Shown in pieces: positions 10,681 through 23,380 of a stretch of DNA of 64,000 nt. How positions within the stretch are numbered: the stretch's first letter is position 1; every line of letters starts with the position of its first letter. The DNA comes from Ornithodoros turicata. Its lineage: Eukaryota > Arthropoda > Arachnida > Ixodida > Argasidae. The translations under genes and the position numbers were made by a program. The notes beneath the pieces were generated by a model that saw nothing but the letters and a program-made list of their open reading frames with translations, ran no database searches and was not told the DNA's origin. The stretch is taken from positions 60,495,771 to 60,559,770 of the forward strand of contig NC_088204.1 in assembly GCF_037126465.1 (NCBI RefSeq). Reading direction: 5' to 3'.

Positions 10681-13600
10681 GGAACTCTAGGGCGCACAGG
10701 AAACGTGCTGGGATGCGCGTCTATATAAAACGCAGCTAGGGCATTACATTGCATCGATCACACGGCTCAAAAGTGAAAACAACCGTATCGAATGACGGAA
10801 TAACTGGAACGCTGACTGTACCGAACCGAATAGCTGCGTGCCTTTCGGTACACGGGCCGGTAAAAACGGGTAAAACGTACTTTAAAGAACTGCGTGACTT
10901 CCAGTAGTCGCGAAGAACCTGATAGATACCGTGGATTGCAGTGAAGTTTACACTAAATTATTTTGAAGGAAAGTTTTCTGAAGGTGAGAGAAGAAAGCGT
11001 AGGGAATTTCGTTATTTTAAGAAGAAACAAGTTCACGTTTGAGAAAGCTTTCGCGAAATACATGGCCGGACTTGCTACTAGAGGCAATGGGAACGTTGAA
11101 TGTAGATACATATCCACACACGAAGCAGAGTAGGGACGAATATCGATTCGATAATGGACTACATAAGAAATCCTACTAAATGCGGTAAAATGAAGACAAG
11201 AAGAGGATTGACTAATTGATTGGATGCTTAATATCGCAACAACGCCGGAGGTCATACACAAGAAGACTAAAAACACACAGATAGCGCTTCTAGTAGGATG
11301 CAGTCCCAACAGGCCTAATCTGATCATAAGATATGCAAAGCGCTAGCTTCATCAATACATATAGATGGCAGCACGAAAGATGTCCCCGTCCGCCGAAAAG
11401 TATGGATATTTTATCGATGTTCGATTGGACAACGATATTTGTGAAACACCACGACGCCTATTACGAAAAACATGGATATAATACCGAGTTTGAGTACATC
11501 GAAAGCACTCTACGAAAACGATACGACACAGGAAAGTTATCAAATATGAGCTTAGCAATATGATGTCAGCCTCACCCGCTTCGAAGAAACAGGGCGATTG
11601 TCTAATGTTTTCGGAACCGCTATCGTGCACACCTGCCGATCTACTAAAATTCGCTAGTATCGATCGAAACATCCGTATTGTGCCACCCTACATCGTACCC
11701 ATAATGCAGCACTGGGCGAGCCGAAATAATGCTACTCAACACAGGGCCCTCCAGAGCCTCGCCTTTATTTTTTTTCGCAGCAGAATAGTTGATGAAAAAT
11801 GACTTTAGCATGTGCTCGACTTGCGTGTTGCCGGTAGCATCGAGGCCATTACACGCAAGACTCACGAGTAGTGGACAATTTCCGTTGTGACAATTTGCCA
11901 ACGCGGTCGATTTGCCGAGAGTCTGCAGCGCCGTGTGCTCAAGAAAGCGTAAATACGGGCCATTTCCAAAGACATAATTGCGTCCGCTGTTTTACCTCCA
12001 CTGCGGGTAGCATTTCAAAATGAGGTAGCGTCGTAATCTCGCGGAAGGTATTAAGCTCAGGGTGACACGGTTTTGCCGGAAAGGAGCACGGACGGTACCA
12101 CATTTACCGCCGTCATTCAAAAGTGATCGCAGCTGAGTTCTCGAGCGGCAGCCAAATCGGGGACACGCACCTTCGCCACGCGTAACAAATATCCCTCAAA
12201 TTATGAGAAAAAACTACCCGGCGAGAATACAAAGGGGGTGACGCGGTGTTAAGCAATCTACCCGTATATGTACGAAGCCTATCAAAATTACGCTCACATG
12301 CGTCAGAAATTTTGTAGACACTTGTTTTGCACGCGTGTGTATTCAGCGTATTGCCCAGCTGAGCATAGGATCATTGAATTTCGACAGGGAATACCATTAA
12401 AAGAAATCAATGTTCATCAGCACGTCCAATTAGCGGTTGTTAATAAATCCTAAATCAGACAGATCGAGACTTCGTCCATGCAGTGACAACGAAAGGCACC
12501 GGCGACATGTAGGCATCGACACCCGAAGAAAATAAATAGCAAATTAAGGAGTAAATACAGCGTCTAGTCACATTTATTGCGATTACTCCCCGTTTTATGA
12601 CCCCAGGACCCTGCAAGTCACTTCCCAGCACTATCAACAGCCCTTGAACTTTCGCAAAGCAGAGTAATGGCACATTACTAAACTTTCCCTCTCTACTACC
12701 CTCTTTCGTCGGCTTGTTGTGCGCTAGCAATTTTTCAAAATCCACAAACTTATCGAAATATATTCAACAACGCGTGTCAGGGAGGATCTGGCACATCTTT
12801 CGCTCGAGACCAACAAGGATCGCTTGGACCACAGCATCCAAAGGCAGAAGCGCGAAAGAAAGCTACAGTGGATTTTCTTCCTCCGGCTACAGGTCGCACA
12901 TCTGCCTCGAAATTGAAAGTCAAAAGTCATCCGCGTATAGCACGCACCTGGTCTCTTCGTGACACCTCTTACAATGCGTAATACACCGGATGACACAGTA
13001 CGAAGTCCGCCAAGTCTCCCAGCCTACTCAGTTTCAATGTCATCTGCAAACTCGGGTACACAACGCCAGGAATGCACTCAAATGATTGAATCCCATGACT
13101 TCCCCGACTTCCGACTGCAGCTGAGGAGCGAACTCCGAAGGGTGGTTTTGGAGGAGGTGTCAAGTTGCCGTCCGTGCTCCAGAAAGGAAACCAAGCGAGC
13201 AGACGACAGACGCGTCCTTTGTTGGCAGACGATCGTCCCATTGAAAGGACTCGATGAAAGCGACTTTTTATAGCACCTTTATCCGACACGACGCCCACAA
13301 AGGCACACGGAAAAGGTTTCCTAATTTATCCGCTATTGTGGCCGAACAGCGAGCGTATTGTTTACAGCGTCACGCGAATAATAAGAAACATTCACTCCGC
13401 ACTGCATCTAGAGGAAACACGAAGCGCATTCTTATCCCGTTTATGGCTGTGTTTTCGAAACCAGAACATCAGACACTTGAACATAAAAACTTCCAGCCGA
13501 TAAGGACAATAATCCGCCAACCGGGTCCCATGTCGCACCCAAGCTGCGTATCAGAAGTGGCGCGCACCGTTAACGGCATGATAAGCTCAAGTAGAGTAAC

Positions 13601-15825
13601 ATCGAGCTAAGAAAGGAAAAAAAGAAGAAAAATGCATGGAGGGGAGGGGGGGTCTTCGAGTACTCTGAAGCCATGCTCCAAAAGACGATACGTGCATGGC
13701 GTGCGTAACAGGGGTTAAATGGAGTTCATCCCACGCAATGCTAATTCACCGAGTGACCTGCATCACACATTCTCGCGAGGAGCTGCATCAACGAAGTACC
13801 GTTATAAACACAAACACCTGTTTTCGAGCGTGTCAACGGTCACCATTCCCGGCAACTGAGGAAGAACGCAAGAGTAAGCCATGGCACATACATCACCTAA
13901 CAGCACTGAACATGGCCCACGATCCAACTGTAGAAGAATATTTTAGACCGAATTACGTCCCTTACGCAACCCCTAATAAAGCAACCGACCTTACGCAATG
14001 TCCAATCACATGTAAACCATCCAATGCACACGATGAATTTACACTGACGCTAAACCAGGGAAGAAAAAAAAAAAAAACGGCGTATCTTCTCAACTCATGT
14101 GTCAATGTCCTCGCAAAGTCCACACCGTAAGAAATGTCACCTACCTCCAACGTTCAAATCCAAACAAACGACTGACCCAGAGCAGCAGACGAACTCTACC
14201 AACGCCGCACACCAAACAACACGGGAGAGGGGAACATCCCGTTCCCTTGCTCACGAGACACTTCAGTGGCGCCCTCTACCGGAGACCTCAGTCATCCTTT
14301 TGCACCGTTTCTTCATTGAAACCGCTTCAATCGTTATATGCAACTGAATAGAGTTTTGGCAGTATTTTCTACAGAATAGAAAAAAAAAAAAAAACAGAGG
14401 AAGAATTTGTGTGAAACAGAGTGAAGAGGCGAATTCAACACAAACGACTATTTTCATAGAGGACAAGTTTGGACGAAGTCACTCCAGAGTCACTGTACCC
14501 TTTTAGCAAAGGCCTTTGATGTTCTTGTTGTTGTTTTTCTTGTAGGGCACTTCATTTTGAAGCATTATGCCTTCAAAAGCAAAACTAGCTACTTATCGGC
14601 ATAGTATTATTTCCTCGATCATAAAATGAAATACAGGTACGGACACCAGCGTAACTGAGTTCGCAAGCAGACGACACAGAAAGCAGACGACGCAGCGCCG
14701 GAGAGACCTGATAGACCTGTCTGTGGAAAACCTGCTCGCACACATGGGCGTGGAAGGAAAAAAGAAATCGTTTGGCACCGTTACGAGAAGGGAACACCCC
14801 CCACGGGCACAAGTAGTAGCGGCTTATCTTGACACTTGTTTAGAAGTTGATTCAGCCTGTTGTCGTGGGGTATTGCAGATCGACGATAAGGATGCGCCGT
14901 GTTTCCAAGCTCTGCGACTTGGGAGACGTTGCACTTGAAATGCGTTTTAATGGGCCCGTTTCTTTATCGTTGGTCTCAAATGTTTCGGCAGTGCTTCAAA
15001 CGAAGCGTTCCTGCTAGCACATTTCATAAGTGAACAAGACGTGACTTCTCAACGAAAGCAAAATCATGTTTGGCGAAATACAGGAGGAGTTTGCATACAA
15101 CTGCTATGCGTTGTAAGCAAACAAGTTTTGTGCGCAATGTCCGTGGGATAAAGCGTTAGGAACCGCCTCTTATGTCGCTTTATCAACCATTGTAATTCGT
15201 CTTCCACCCAAGTGCTTTTTTTTTAACAACACACACCGCAAAGTAAGAAACGAACACTTCGCAACAAGGCTACAAACCTGTAGCCGACATTCGTTTTCAG
15301 GGGGGTTACCTGATACGAGTCAATTACGGCCCGTTAATACCTTATCAGCTGATCATCACAGGTCCTTTTCTCCTTCCCAAGGACGCCTTCGACGCGTACA
15401 ATAGCGGTTTACGCTCAAGTGCCAAGGCTTTGCGCTCGACTGGTTCTTGGCGTAAAATCTGGATTTCTTGGCACGAACGACACGATTGTAGCCGCTTCAT
15501 TAACGGAGAAGAGCCGCCCAGCAGAAAGAGGTGTTATTCAACAACGCGGCAGTTCAAGAAAACGGAAGGTTCCGTGGGAAAACGCGCAAAGGTCGATCGG
15601 AGCGGATACGAAGGGCTACAAGAACAAAAAAGAAAAATAGACGAGGGTTTGCGAAAACACACACAAAGAAGGAAAGCGAAGCACCGCGTTACATTGAAAA
15701 AGATACGGAAGGGCATTTATACGGCCTATACTCCCCTTGAACTGAAAAAATAACCCCATCAGCAGACAAGTGTTCAGACTGCAGCCAACACGACAATACC
15801 AAAGCCACAAGTAGGAGTTAATAGC
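10681..15825. other. Long intergenic stretch, no recognised gene
   Basis: Open frames up to 144 codons exist but none resembles a known family, and many overlap others on the opposite strand. At 11578-11656 a short segment resembles 31890-31950 and 32590-32655 (ttttcggaaccg, tatcgtg), marking an old dispersed repeat. A Lys/Arg-rich 107-codon frame at 15430-15753 is unrecognised and is probably chance. Confidence 0.4.
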
Positions 15826-16246
15826 GAGTTTTAGTAATTCGTACGATATCGCCTTTGCGTACGTAGATAGCGTTGATGGTTCTGCGCACGCCCATAACAG
15901 AAAGAGAACTTCGCGCAGTGCGCAGAACCACCAACGCTATCTGTAACGTACGCTATCGCCTTTGCGTACGTAAGGGACAGCGTGATGGTTCTGCGCAATC
16001 AGCCAAGCTCTCTTTATGTTTTGCGCGTGCGCAGAATTTCATACGCTATACCTTACGTCCGCAAAGGTGATGTCGTACGATATACTAAGTTTTAGTGCAT
16101 CGTACGCTATCACCTATGCCTACGTAACGGATAGCGTTGGTGTTTCTGCGCACGCGCAAAGCACTAAAAAGTATTCGCGCATTGCGTAGAACCACCACGC
16201 TATTCCTTACGTAGCAGAGGCGATAGCGTACGCTGCACTAAAACTC
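15826..16246. mobile_element. Cluster of three hairpin MITE units (family M1, GAGTTTTAG termini)
   Basis: The block starts gagttttagtaattcgtacg and ends cactaaaactc. Within it the motif tatcgcctttgcgtacgtaa and its complement alternate with ggttctgcgca and its complement, forming three consecutive palindromic units of about 140 bp. Single or double copies lie at 32348-32499, 39859-40000 and 46190-46485. It is non-coding and target duplications are unresolved. Confidence 0.75.
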
Positions 16247-16800
16247 AATAGTGGCTTTAGGCAGCCAACACAAGATCGGAATGCGGATGAATTCTGCGTG
16301 TCTAAGCATCTTGTACCATGCCAGTAAGCTACTAGCGCTCTCGCGGCCGAGTTCGAACACTTTACTTCCGGAACAGGAGCAGGTCACGCTACCGACTAAT
16401 CGCTAACCGTTTACTCAAAAACGGACAGCCGTATAGAGGTTCTTTTTAAATAAAAATATACATCACATAAAACCTAGTGGTGTCCGCCCATCTGTTGGAA
16501 CGCCGTTTGTTCGAAAAACGTTTGTTCTAAGGGAGTTCAGAGCTCGCAGCGTGTCCTTAGCCCCTCTTTTTCTGTAACTTTTGACTCGAGCATACGGAGC
16601 AGGCAATCAGTACCCTCTGCTTCTTCCCCCCACCTTTTTTTTAAGCTAACGAGGCGAGACCACTGCTTATTTGCAGACCTTTGTCATTCACGAATAGCGA
16701 ACCAGTAGGACACATATTGAAGAAAATGGCCTCAGGTTGGGAGCAGCCGATAGTCTGTGCTTCTTCTGGGCACCCTTTTCATTGCTGGCGACAAATTTAA
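16247..16800. other. Intergenic stretch, nothing recognised
   Basis: No gene or clear repeat. Around 16497-16530 short cgtttgttcgaaaaacg motifs hint at the same simple family as 17518-17600. Confidence 0.4.
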
Positions 16801-16805
16801 AGGGA

Positions 16806-16981
16806 ACGATCTAAAATGGGATAGCCATATGTGCGCGAAAGCCAGTCGAAGTCTGTGGATGCCAACAAGGAAATTTCGCCTTGGTACAAAATAATGATAT
16901 TAAATTAACAGCCATATAAAACCTTAGTTCAACCTTGATTAGAGTATGAATCTACAGTCTGGGATCCCTACACATGCACGC

Positions 16982-17012
<31 letters not shown>

Positions 17013-17185
17013 AGTGGACAAAATACAAAGATCTGCTCCCCGGTTTATATTGTCTGGGTTTCGAAGGACTTCTTCGGTTCCATGTATGTTGCAAGAACCA
17101 AATTTAGATTCACTTTCACATAGGCGCGAAGTAAATAATACATAGATACATTGTTAAACTTTGTCCACGTTCGACGCGAATAAAT
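16806..17185 (+). pseudogene. LINE (CR1/Jockey-type) reverse-transcriptase C-terminal fragment
   Basis: The + strand translation reads NDLKWDSHM, then KASRSL, then after several stops a degenerate L..Y.SGIP-like segment, EVDKIQRSAPRFIL and RRTSSVPCMLQEPNL. This order (DLKWDSH, 'leg'-like K..R.L, then EKVQRRAARFI, then L..LGL-type motifs) is the usual tail of CR1/Jockey-like ORF2 proteins. It is broken by multiple stops, frameshifts and an (AT)n insertion, so it is a dead fragment. Confidence 0.7.
16982..17006. repeat. (AT)n microsatellite
   Basis: About 12 AT units inside the LINE fragment. Confidence 0.95.
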
Positions 17186-18214
17186 CATTCAAGGATGTCA
17201 TTTATTTATTTAATTTTTTTATTTGTCAAAAATGTTTATTATTTGACAATTGACATCAATTATTATATGACAAAGTGTTGGGGGATTAGGGGTGAAAGCC
17301 ATGTATACCATATTTAGTCACTATCTGTCAGAGCGGAAAAACCTATCAAGTTGCCGAACGGGAGACGGTGAACAACCCAAGCCCTTTGACCGCTTTCTGG
17401 ATGCGAAAAAGTGGGTTTATTATTCCTTAGGATAGCAGCACTTAGGACTGAAGCTTTCTTTTGTTGTCTCTCTTGTTTTTTGTTCCATCAACGCTACAAG
17501 TGAACCAATAAAAAAAGTCGATCAAACGACCGTTGCCGTTTCGATCAAACGGCGTTCGATCAAATGGCTTTCGACCAAACGACGTTCGATCAAATGTCCC
17601 GGAACCAATACCAGTACTACTAAACAAATAGCATAGTAGCTATACGAGCGTCTCCGTATATCGTCCTAGTGAACATCTTTTCGGTCCATATTTAATCCCA
17701 ACGAGATAACGCACTCAATAGTGGCGCTTATTCGTGTCGACAAGTGACACGTAAGGTCAGTCATTGTTGCCTGTTGAACCTGTACAATCTCCAGTTCTTG
17801 GGCATCCATGATGGAGCTCAAGGTTACGCCTCAACTTTTCTGCCTCTTCTTGTTTCATGTAGAATCGTTCAAAACGTAAGAACCTATAGAGGGCTGATAA
17901 TGGATGTGGCACAGATGTATAGGCAAGCTAGTGGTCGAAATCCGTCCAGGAGAACCCGGAGGTTGCTCTTAATAAAACGAGGACAATATGTTTCAGTTCT
18001 AGGTAGAGCCACACACAACACTTGCGTATCCTTCGTCGAGGCTTCACCGGGATGACAAAGTGCAGTGGTTTTCACGATAATCCCATTGTGCCGTGAAAAG
18101 TGGAGGTAAATTATCCATTCTTTTGCAATATGACTTATTTGAACAAAAATATTTCAGTAACAATTCCGAGGTCAATGTGTACGACGCATTCTTTACCACG
18201 AGGGCTAGCACTGC
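17186..18214. other. Intergenic stretch, nothing recognised apart from the short tandem repeat
   Basis: It contains an AT-rich segment (17195-17275) and the tandem repeat listed at 17518. A 103-codon frame at 17744-18055 shows no family resemblance. Confidence 0.4.
17518..17600. repeat. 15-bp tandem repeat (TCGATCAAACGGCGT-like)
   Basis: Four exact-length 15-bp units run from 17541 to 17600, preceded by one longer unit. Because 15 is a multiple of three, the minus strand reads a five-residue repeat (FDRTP/FDRNG-like). There is no evidence that it is translated. Confidence 0.75.
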
Positions 18215-18470
18215 GAATTGAGAAACAACATATAGTCAGCCCTCTGCTAAGGCTGACGGCTGCTCAAATGTGGTTTTCATACGCTAAAATGACTTGGACA
18301 GGCATCGAAAACACGTGAATCTGAGTGGTTGAATAGTGATGTCGTGTTTTTAAACACGGCATATCATCTTACGAAACAGCCGAGCATTCTCCTTGATTTG
18401 TTTCGAGAACGTGAATTTCGATATCCGAAATATCGAGGTCCTCCCGATACCCTCTGGGACAAGACATTTT
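18215..18470. repeat. Dispersed repeat D1, copy 1
   Basis: It aligns with 23092-23380: gctaag, ctgacggc/taacggc, gctaaaa, gacttg, a tgtttaaacacggc-like block, tttcgagaacgtgaa, and atgtcgaggtcctc. The class is unknown and no termini are evident. Confidence 0.6.
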
Positions 18471-18901
18471 CCCGTCCTCATCCCAAACCTCGATTTATGA
18501 ACGATTTCTCGAACGTTGACCGTATAGCCCGGAAAGAAAGCGCGTTTATTTCAAACCTAGGCTCACATTTCCTTTCTTTCCGCAGGTGCCTTCTATCACT
18601 TGATGCGCCCTCTTCGTGGCAGCCACACAAGACCGAGTCTCTCAGAGGCGCTAAAGCCCCCTATCCTAAGCCTGCTTATTGCCTCCTCTCCTTCCTTCGC
18701 TACGTCGACATATAAAGACAGAATCCGTCCGCTACCGCGATTCGCCGTTCTGCGAAACTCGCAAATTATTGCAGCTAATTTCGCAAATTTGAAACTGTAG
18801 ACTAAAAGTGGTAAAACACGCTTTAATCAGTCTTGAGAAAAGTACGGGACCATGTTGCGCTTTATTTTGTTTTCCCATTTAGTACGGGTCGTTTACTCGC
18901 A
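18471..18901. other. Intergenic stretch, nothing recognised
   Basis: No gene or repeat seen. It lies between dispersed repeat D1 and element C1. Confidence 0.4.
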
Positions 18902-19403
18902 CACTCTAAGAAGAAAAAAAAAGAGTAAAATGGGGAGTAATTTCATCTTCTATTCTCCTAGACTGCGATTATTCCCCATTTTAGTCCCCTATTCCCGACA
19001 TTTACTCCCTGGGACTGCAAATTGGCACTGAACTTCACAAATGGTCTTCCGGATGCAACGGTCTACGTAAATAGGTGCTCTTGGTTATTTTGATGGCATA
19101 AGGCTGGTATATCTCGGCCAGCTTGACATTTTTTCACCCACACAGAGTAAGACACAGTTAGAGCTTCTTTCTTCGCAAATTGCGCCCTATGTATGTCGCA
19201 AGATTTTATATCACTCGATACATCACGGCTGACGGTGTGATTCAAAGTATTTTCATGCATGCACACGAATTATGTACCTGCGACTCTTAGAACAGACCGT
19301 GAAATGCAGTCTCTGTGACATTCATTTACTCCGGTGCATTTACTCTCGAAAGGGACTATTTTCTGCGGCAATGCATTTAGTCCCCAAAAGGAGTAAAAGT
19401 GCC
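18902..19403. mobile_element. Element C1 (CACTCTAAGAA terminus), copy 1, 3' end lost
   Basis: It begins CACTCTAAGAAGAAAAA and follows the copy at 25541-26063 base for base with about 85-90% similarity through the motifs ggggagtaatt, ccccattttagtcccct and gacatttactccc. The matching inverted terminus is missing at the right. Confidence 0.65.
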
Positions 19404-19598
19404 AAAGTGCGAAACGATGCCAGCGCCAATTTCTCCCCTGTCGACGGAAGGCGAAACTACCGTCCTGTGTATGCCGGAGTGTGCTGCTGGGCGATTCTAC
19501 GCGAAATGATCCTGCTGACCTGCTCGGCCCCCACAAAACGATCCCGAATTTTTACGAAATTTTTTTAGCAGTCGCTAATAGTGCAAAACGACACACCA
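19404..19598. other. Short unassigned stretch before the tandem duplication
   Basis: No recognised feature. Confidence 0.3.
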
Positions 19599-20255
19599 CG
19601 AAACATTTCTTCCCAAATCTCAATGTGGCGGGTGCTAGACACGAGCAAAGTTCGCAGCGCTGGCAAAAACCGTGCCTGGCGTGAATGGCAGGTGCGGCTC
19701 ATAGAAAGTACCTAGAACTGTGTGGTTTTCTTTTGCGAATAGAGGAAACTATGCTCTACACAGCATCCAAATCCCGGTTGTCGTGCTGTAATCAGTGCAG
19801 GTATACAAAGGCCGGAAGTTTCGCAATTTTCCTCCTACTTCGCGATTTTTTTGTGGACAATCAAACCATTAAATTTTAATTAATATTTTTTTCCTGCCAA
19901 GGCACCAAGGAATACTTACGAAACATACGAAATAATACGAAACATTTCTTCCCAAATCTCAATGTGGCGGGTGCTAGACACGAGCAAAGTTCGCAGCGCT
20001 GGCAAAAACCGTGCAAGGCGTGAATGGCAGGTGCGGCTCATAGAAAGTACCTAGAACTGCGTGGTTTTCTTTTGCGAATAGAGGAAACTATGCTCTACAC
20101 AGCATCCAAATCCCGGTTGTCGTGCTGTAATCAGTGCAGGTATACAAAGGCCGGAAGTTTCGCAATTTTCCTCCTACTTCGCGATTTTTTTGTGGACAAT
20201 CAAACCATTAAATTTTAATGAATATTTTTCCCTGCCAAGGCACCAAGGAATACTT
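19599..20255 (+). repeat. 339-bp tandem duplication (two copies)
   Basis: Positions 19599-19916 recur at 19938-20255 with an offset of 339 and only a handful of substitutions (for example gcctggcg against gcaaggcg). Each copy carries a nearly identical 64-codon open frame (19685-19879 and 20024-20218) that resembles no known protein, so I treat it as duplicated non-coding DNA. Confidence 0.85.
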
Positions 20256-21810
20256 CAACAGGAAAAATCGCCAGACACGTAACTTTCATAGTCATTGCAG
20301 GAAAAAAAGAGGAAGTATGCGATTTTTCCAAAATTCGCTACAATCGAGCGTAAAACACGCAATGAAGAGGTCGGAAGATACGCCTGAAACCAAAGCAGTT
20401 TTATAGAACGAGCCTTCCTCTACAACATATTAAAAAATCTCGAGGGACGTGTTTTTTTTTTTTTTTTTTTGTATACAGGAGAAAATTTTTTTGTAGTAGA
20501 GGGTATTACGTCCACAAAAAGAAAAGAAAAAGGCCAACAAAAAAAGCTGTCACCAAACTTCATCCACACGGGCGACTTCCTGTCTTTCGTTCTGACAGTG
20601 AAAACCCCGGAGCGGCATAGCTTTTGTAGCGAGGACAGGTCCTGAGCGTCCTATCATCAACTCGTGCACTCCAGTCCAATAAATGTATCCCAGTGCAGTG
20701 AATATGTCTCTAAACCCTATGGAACGTAATTTCAGTGGGGCTTTAAAACAACAGTGTTGGCACGAGACTGTCCTTTTAACTACCGAAGTCAGTAACACAC
20801 CTTTGGCTTCCACTTGAGCATCATTTATTCAGTTGTTAGAACATTGCTATATAGAATAAAGCAAATGTTGATATTCAGATAATATAAGCCACAAGTTTAT
20901 TCGGTCTCACTGAGCTCATTGAGGAGATATGTAAAGTAAAAATACTCTAGCTTTGGGATTAATTCTGAAAGAAACGAGTCATCCCGAGTGACTACCACAG
21001 TACACAAACAAAACACCCTTGGACAGGTTGAGAACATATAACTGGACTTGGATTTGAGTGCAGTAGCAATGTTGATTCCTTAGTGATACCTGTCCATCAC
21101 ACAGCTCTAGATCTTCAAAAATAACGCTCCTGTGAAGTATGCTTCCACGTTCTCCACCTTGCCGAATCCACAAAATAGACGCAACATTGCCATAGCTAGG
21201 AAAGCACCGCGGCACAACGCAGAAGTAGCCGTTCACTTGCTTTCGCTGGAAACAGCTGCGCCTATGGCCTGGCTGGCGCGAGACGGTAATTACTCCGCCA
21301 CCGCGAGTGGCGCTGTACGCAGTGAACTTGCACGCCACCTGGCCGAGGCGTTTCACCCTATGAAGCCGACGGTGGCTCGTCTTCATGGTTACGACGTTGA
21401 AAGCACGGCCGTGATTGGCTACGCCCGTTGAAAACACAATCCTAATCGGCTGACTCCTAGTTGTTACGTCATGTCGACGAATAAGCAGGATTTCTGTATC
21501 TAGGTGGTGTCGACCTGACCGAGACTCACGCTTCGAGCGCTACCTTCGGCACCGCCTAGTGGCACATTCAACTAAAGAACAGTGGATGATGAAGAGTGGA
21601 CATACGAACCCACATCACCCGTTTGACGGTCAGAGATGCTACCTGTCATGGTGGGCAGTATCTTTTGAACCCCATTGCTGGTGCCCTCACTGAATGTTCA
21701 AGATATGCACCACACCATGATTAGGGGTGAGCACGGACAAGATTGACAGTATCCGCATCGGCACGGCATCCGCGCATGTCAGATTCGCAACCGCGCTGAT
21801 TGAACAGGAT
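20256..21810. other. Intergenic stretch, nothing recognised
   Basis: Only a T-run at 20452-20470 stands out. A 152-codon minus frame (21437-20979) is overlapped by a 99-codon plus frame and has no family resemblance. Confidence 0.4.
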
Positions 21811-21818
21811 ATGTCCGC

Positions 21819-22857
21819 CAGGGTGTCGAACCGAAACGTTTTTCGTTCCGGTTTTCGTTCCGGTTACATCATAAACGATCCGATACCGGTTCTGCTCCGG
21901 AGCAAAAAAATAACGGTTCATACCGGTTTTGAACCGGTTCCGCTTCTGGTGGGAATATTCATCCCCACAAAAAAAAAATCGATGCTACAAAATGTAAACT
22001 CGTTTATTCCGCATACATGCGGTATTTAATATTAATAGACAGCTGTGAACTTGGTAGCTCCTGGTTCCTGTAGGTTACTGTCTGTTCAAATGGGCTTTCT
22101 CCCTCTTGAAGCACATGCTACAAATTGACTTGTTTGGCGTGATCTCATAAGTAAAGTACTTTCTTGCTGGGTTGGAGCGATCGCGTCCCATCCGAATGTC
22201 TGTTGCTACTGTCTAGCCAGCAAGCACCATCGCACGAGTACGACGCAAATCGAGGAACACCTTCACTCACAAACGCGCTCGACGGTTCCGTTTTAGCACT
22301 TTTATTTTCTTCGTGTCCTGGCCACAAAAGAGTTGCCACTTCGCACGGGCTTGCCATCGCGTATACGTAAATGTATTCAACTTAGCTGTTCTCAAACAAG
22401 GGACGCGTTGCGCGACACTACCGATAAAGGGCCGTTATGCAGCTCCCTTGGGTCGCTGTTTAGTTGAGGAGAGTTTGCGGGGATCAAATTAAAACGAACA
22501 CTACGGCACATTGGTAGAGAGTCACATGTACCTCTAAGTCTGTGTGCGTGCGCGAACGATAAACCATTACAAAGGGAGCCTAAGGGTCATAGTATACAGA
22601 CATACATTCCACCGTAACCGTAACCCTCGTATAGTATACATGACATGACTTCAGAGCATACGACGTCTGTTTCATTCGCCTATCCGTAGTCCAAACCGGC
22701 GAAGTTTTTTCTTGGACCAAAAACCGTTAAATATATTTTTCGGTTTCCCTCCTGAGCGAAAAAAACGTATACGGTTTCGATTCCGTTCCGGTTCGCACCA
22801 AAATAGCGTTTTTTTTTCGGTTTTCGGTTCCGGTTTTCGGTTCGCTCCGACACCCTG
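21819..22857. mobile_element. hAT non-autonomous element (1039 bp) with near-perfect 8-bp target duplication
   Basis: The ends are CAGGGTGTCGAACCGAAAC and the inverse GGTTCGCTCCGACACCCTG. The flanks are atgtccgc (21811-21818) and gtgtccgc (22858-22865), matching at 7 of 8. CAGGG ends with 8-bp duplications are diagnostic of hAT. Subterminal regions are rich in cggtt/aaccg motifs, which usually act as transposase binding repeats. No transposase is encoded. Confidence 0.82.
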
Positions 22858-22865
22858 GTGTCCGC

Positions 22866-23091
22866 ATCCGCATCGTCCGCGGTAGGAAAAAACCTGCATG
22901 ACGAAAATGTCGGGTGTACCTCGAAATACACTGACCGAAATCCTTGTTGCAAAATAAACTACCGTAAATAGATGTTATCTGACTATAAAATGCACAGTCG
23001 TGCGCAGGAAACTGCCGAAAGCGAACTTAGACTAACCTGCAGACATGGAAACGCCGAACCTGGTCTAACCAAATAATAAGCTAACCAACAT
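22866..23091. other. Unassigned stretch
   Basis: Nothing recognised. Confidence 0.3.
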
Positions 23092-23380
23092 GCTGTTCCG
23101 TCGAGTCCGCCCTGCTAAGCCTAACGGCCGCTAAAATGTGAATTTCGTTCGTTAAAACGACTTGAATAGACACACACACACACACACAAAAAAAAAAAAC
23201 GCGAATTCCAGTGGTTAAATAGAGATGTCCTGTGTTTAAACACGGCGTGCCCCCCCCCCCCCCCATCTAAAGAAATAATCCACCATTCTTGGCGATTTTC
23301 CTTCTTTCGAGAACGTGAACTTCGAGATCGGGGATTTCGCAACCGGAATGTCGAGGTCCTCGCGAAAATGTCATGTTACA
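23092..23380. repeat. Dispersed repeat D1, copy 2, with (CA)n and poly-C expansions
   Basis: Homologous to 18215-18470. This copy has acquired (CA)n at about 23170-23188 and a run of 15 C at 23250-23264, absent from the other copy. Confidence 0.6.

Noticed and set aside
15430..15753. Lys/Arg-rich 107-codon open frame
   Set aside because: Overlaps three other open frames, has no recognisable domain, and A-rich composition explains the Lys content.
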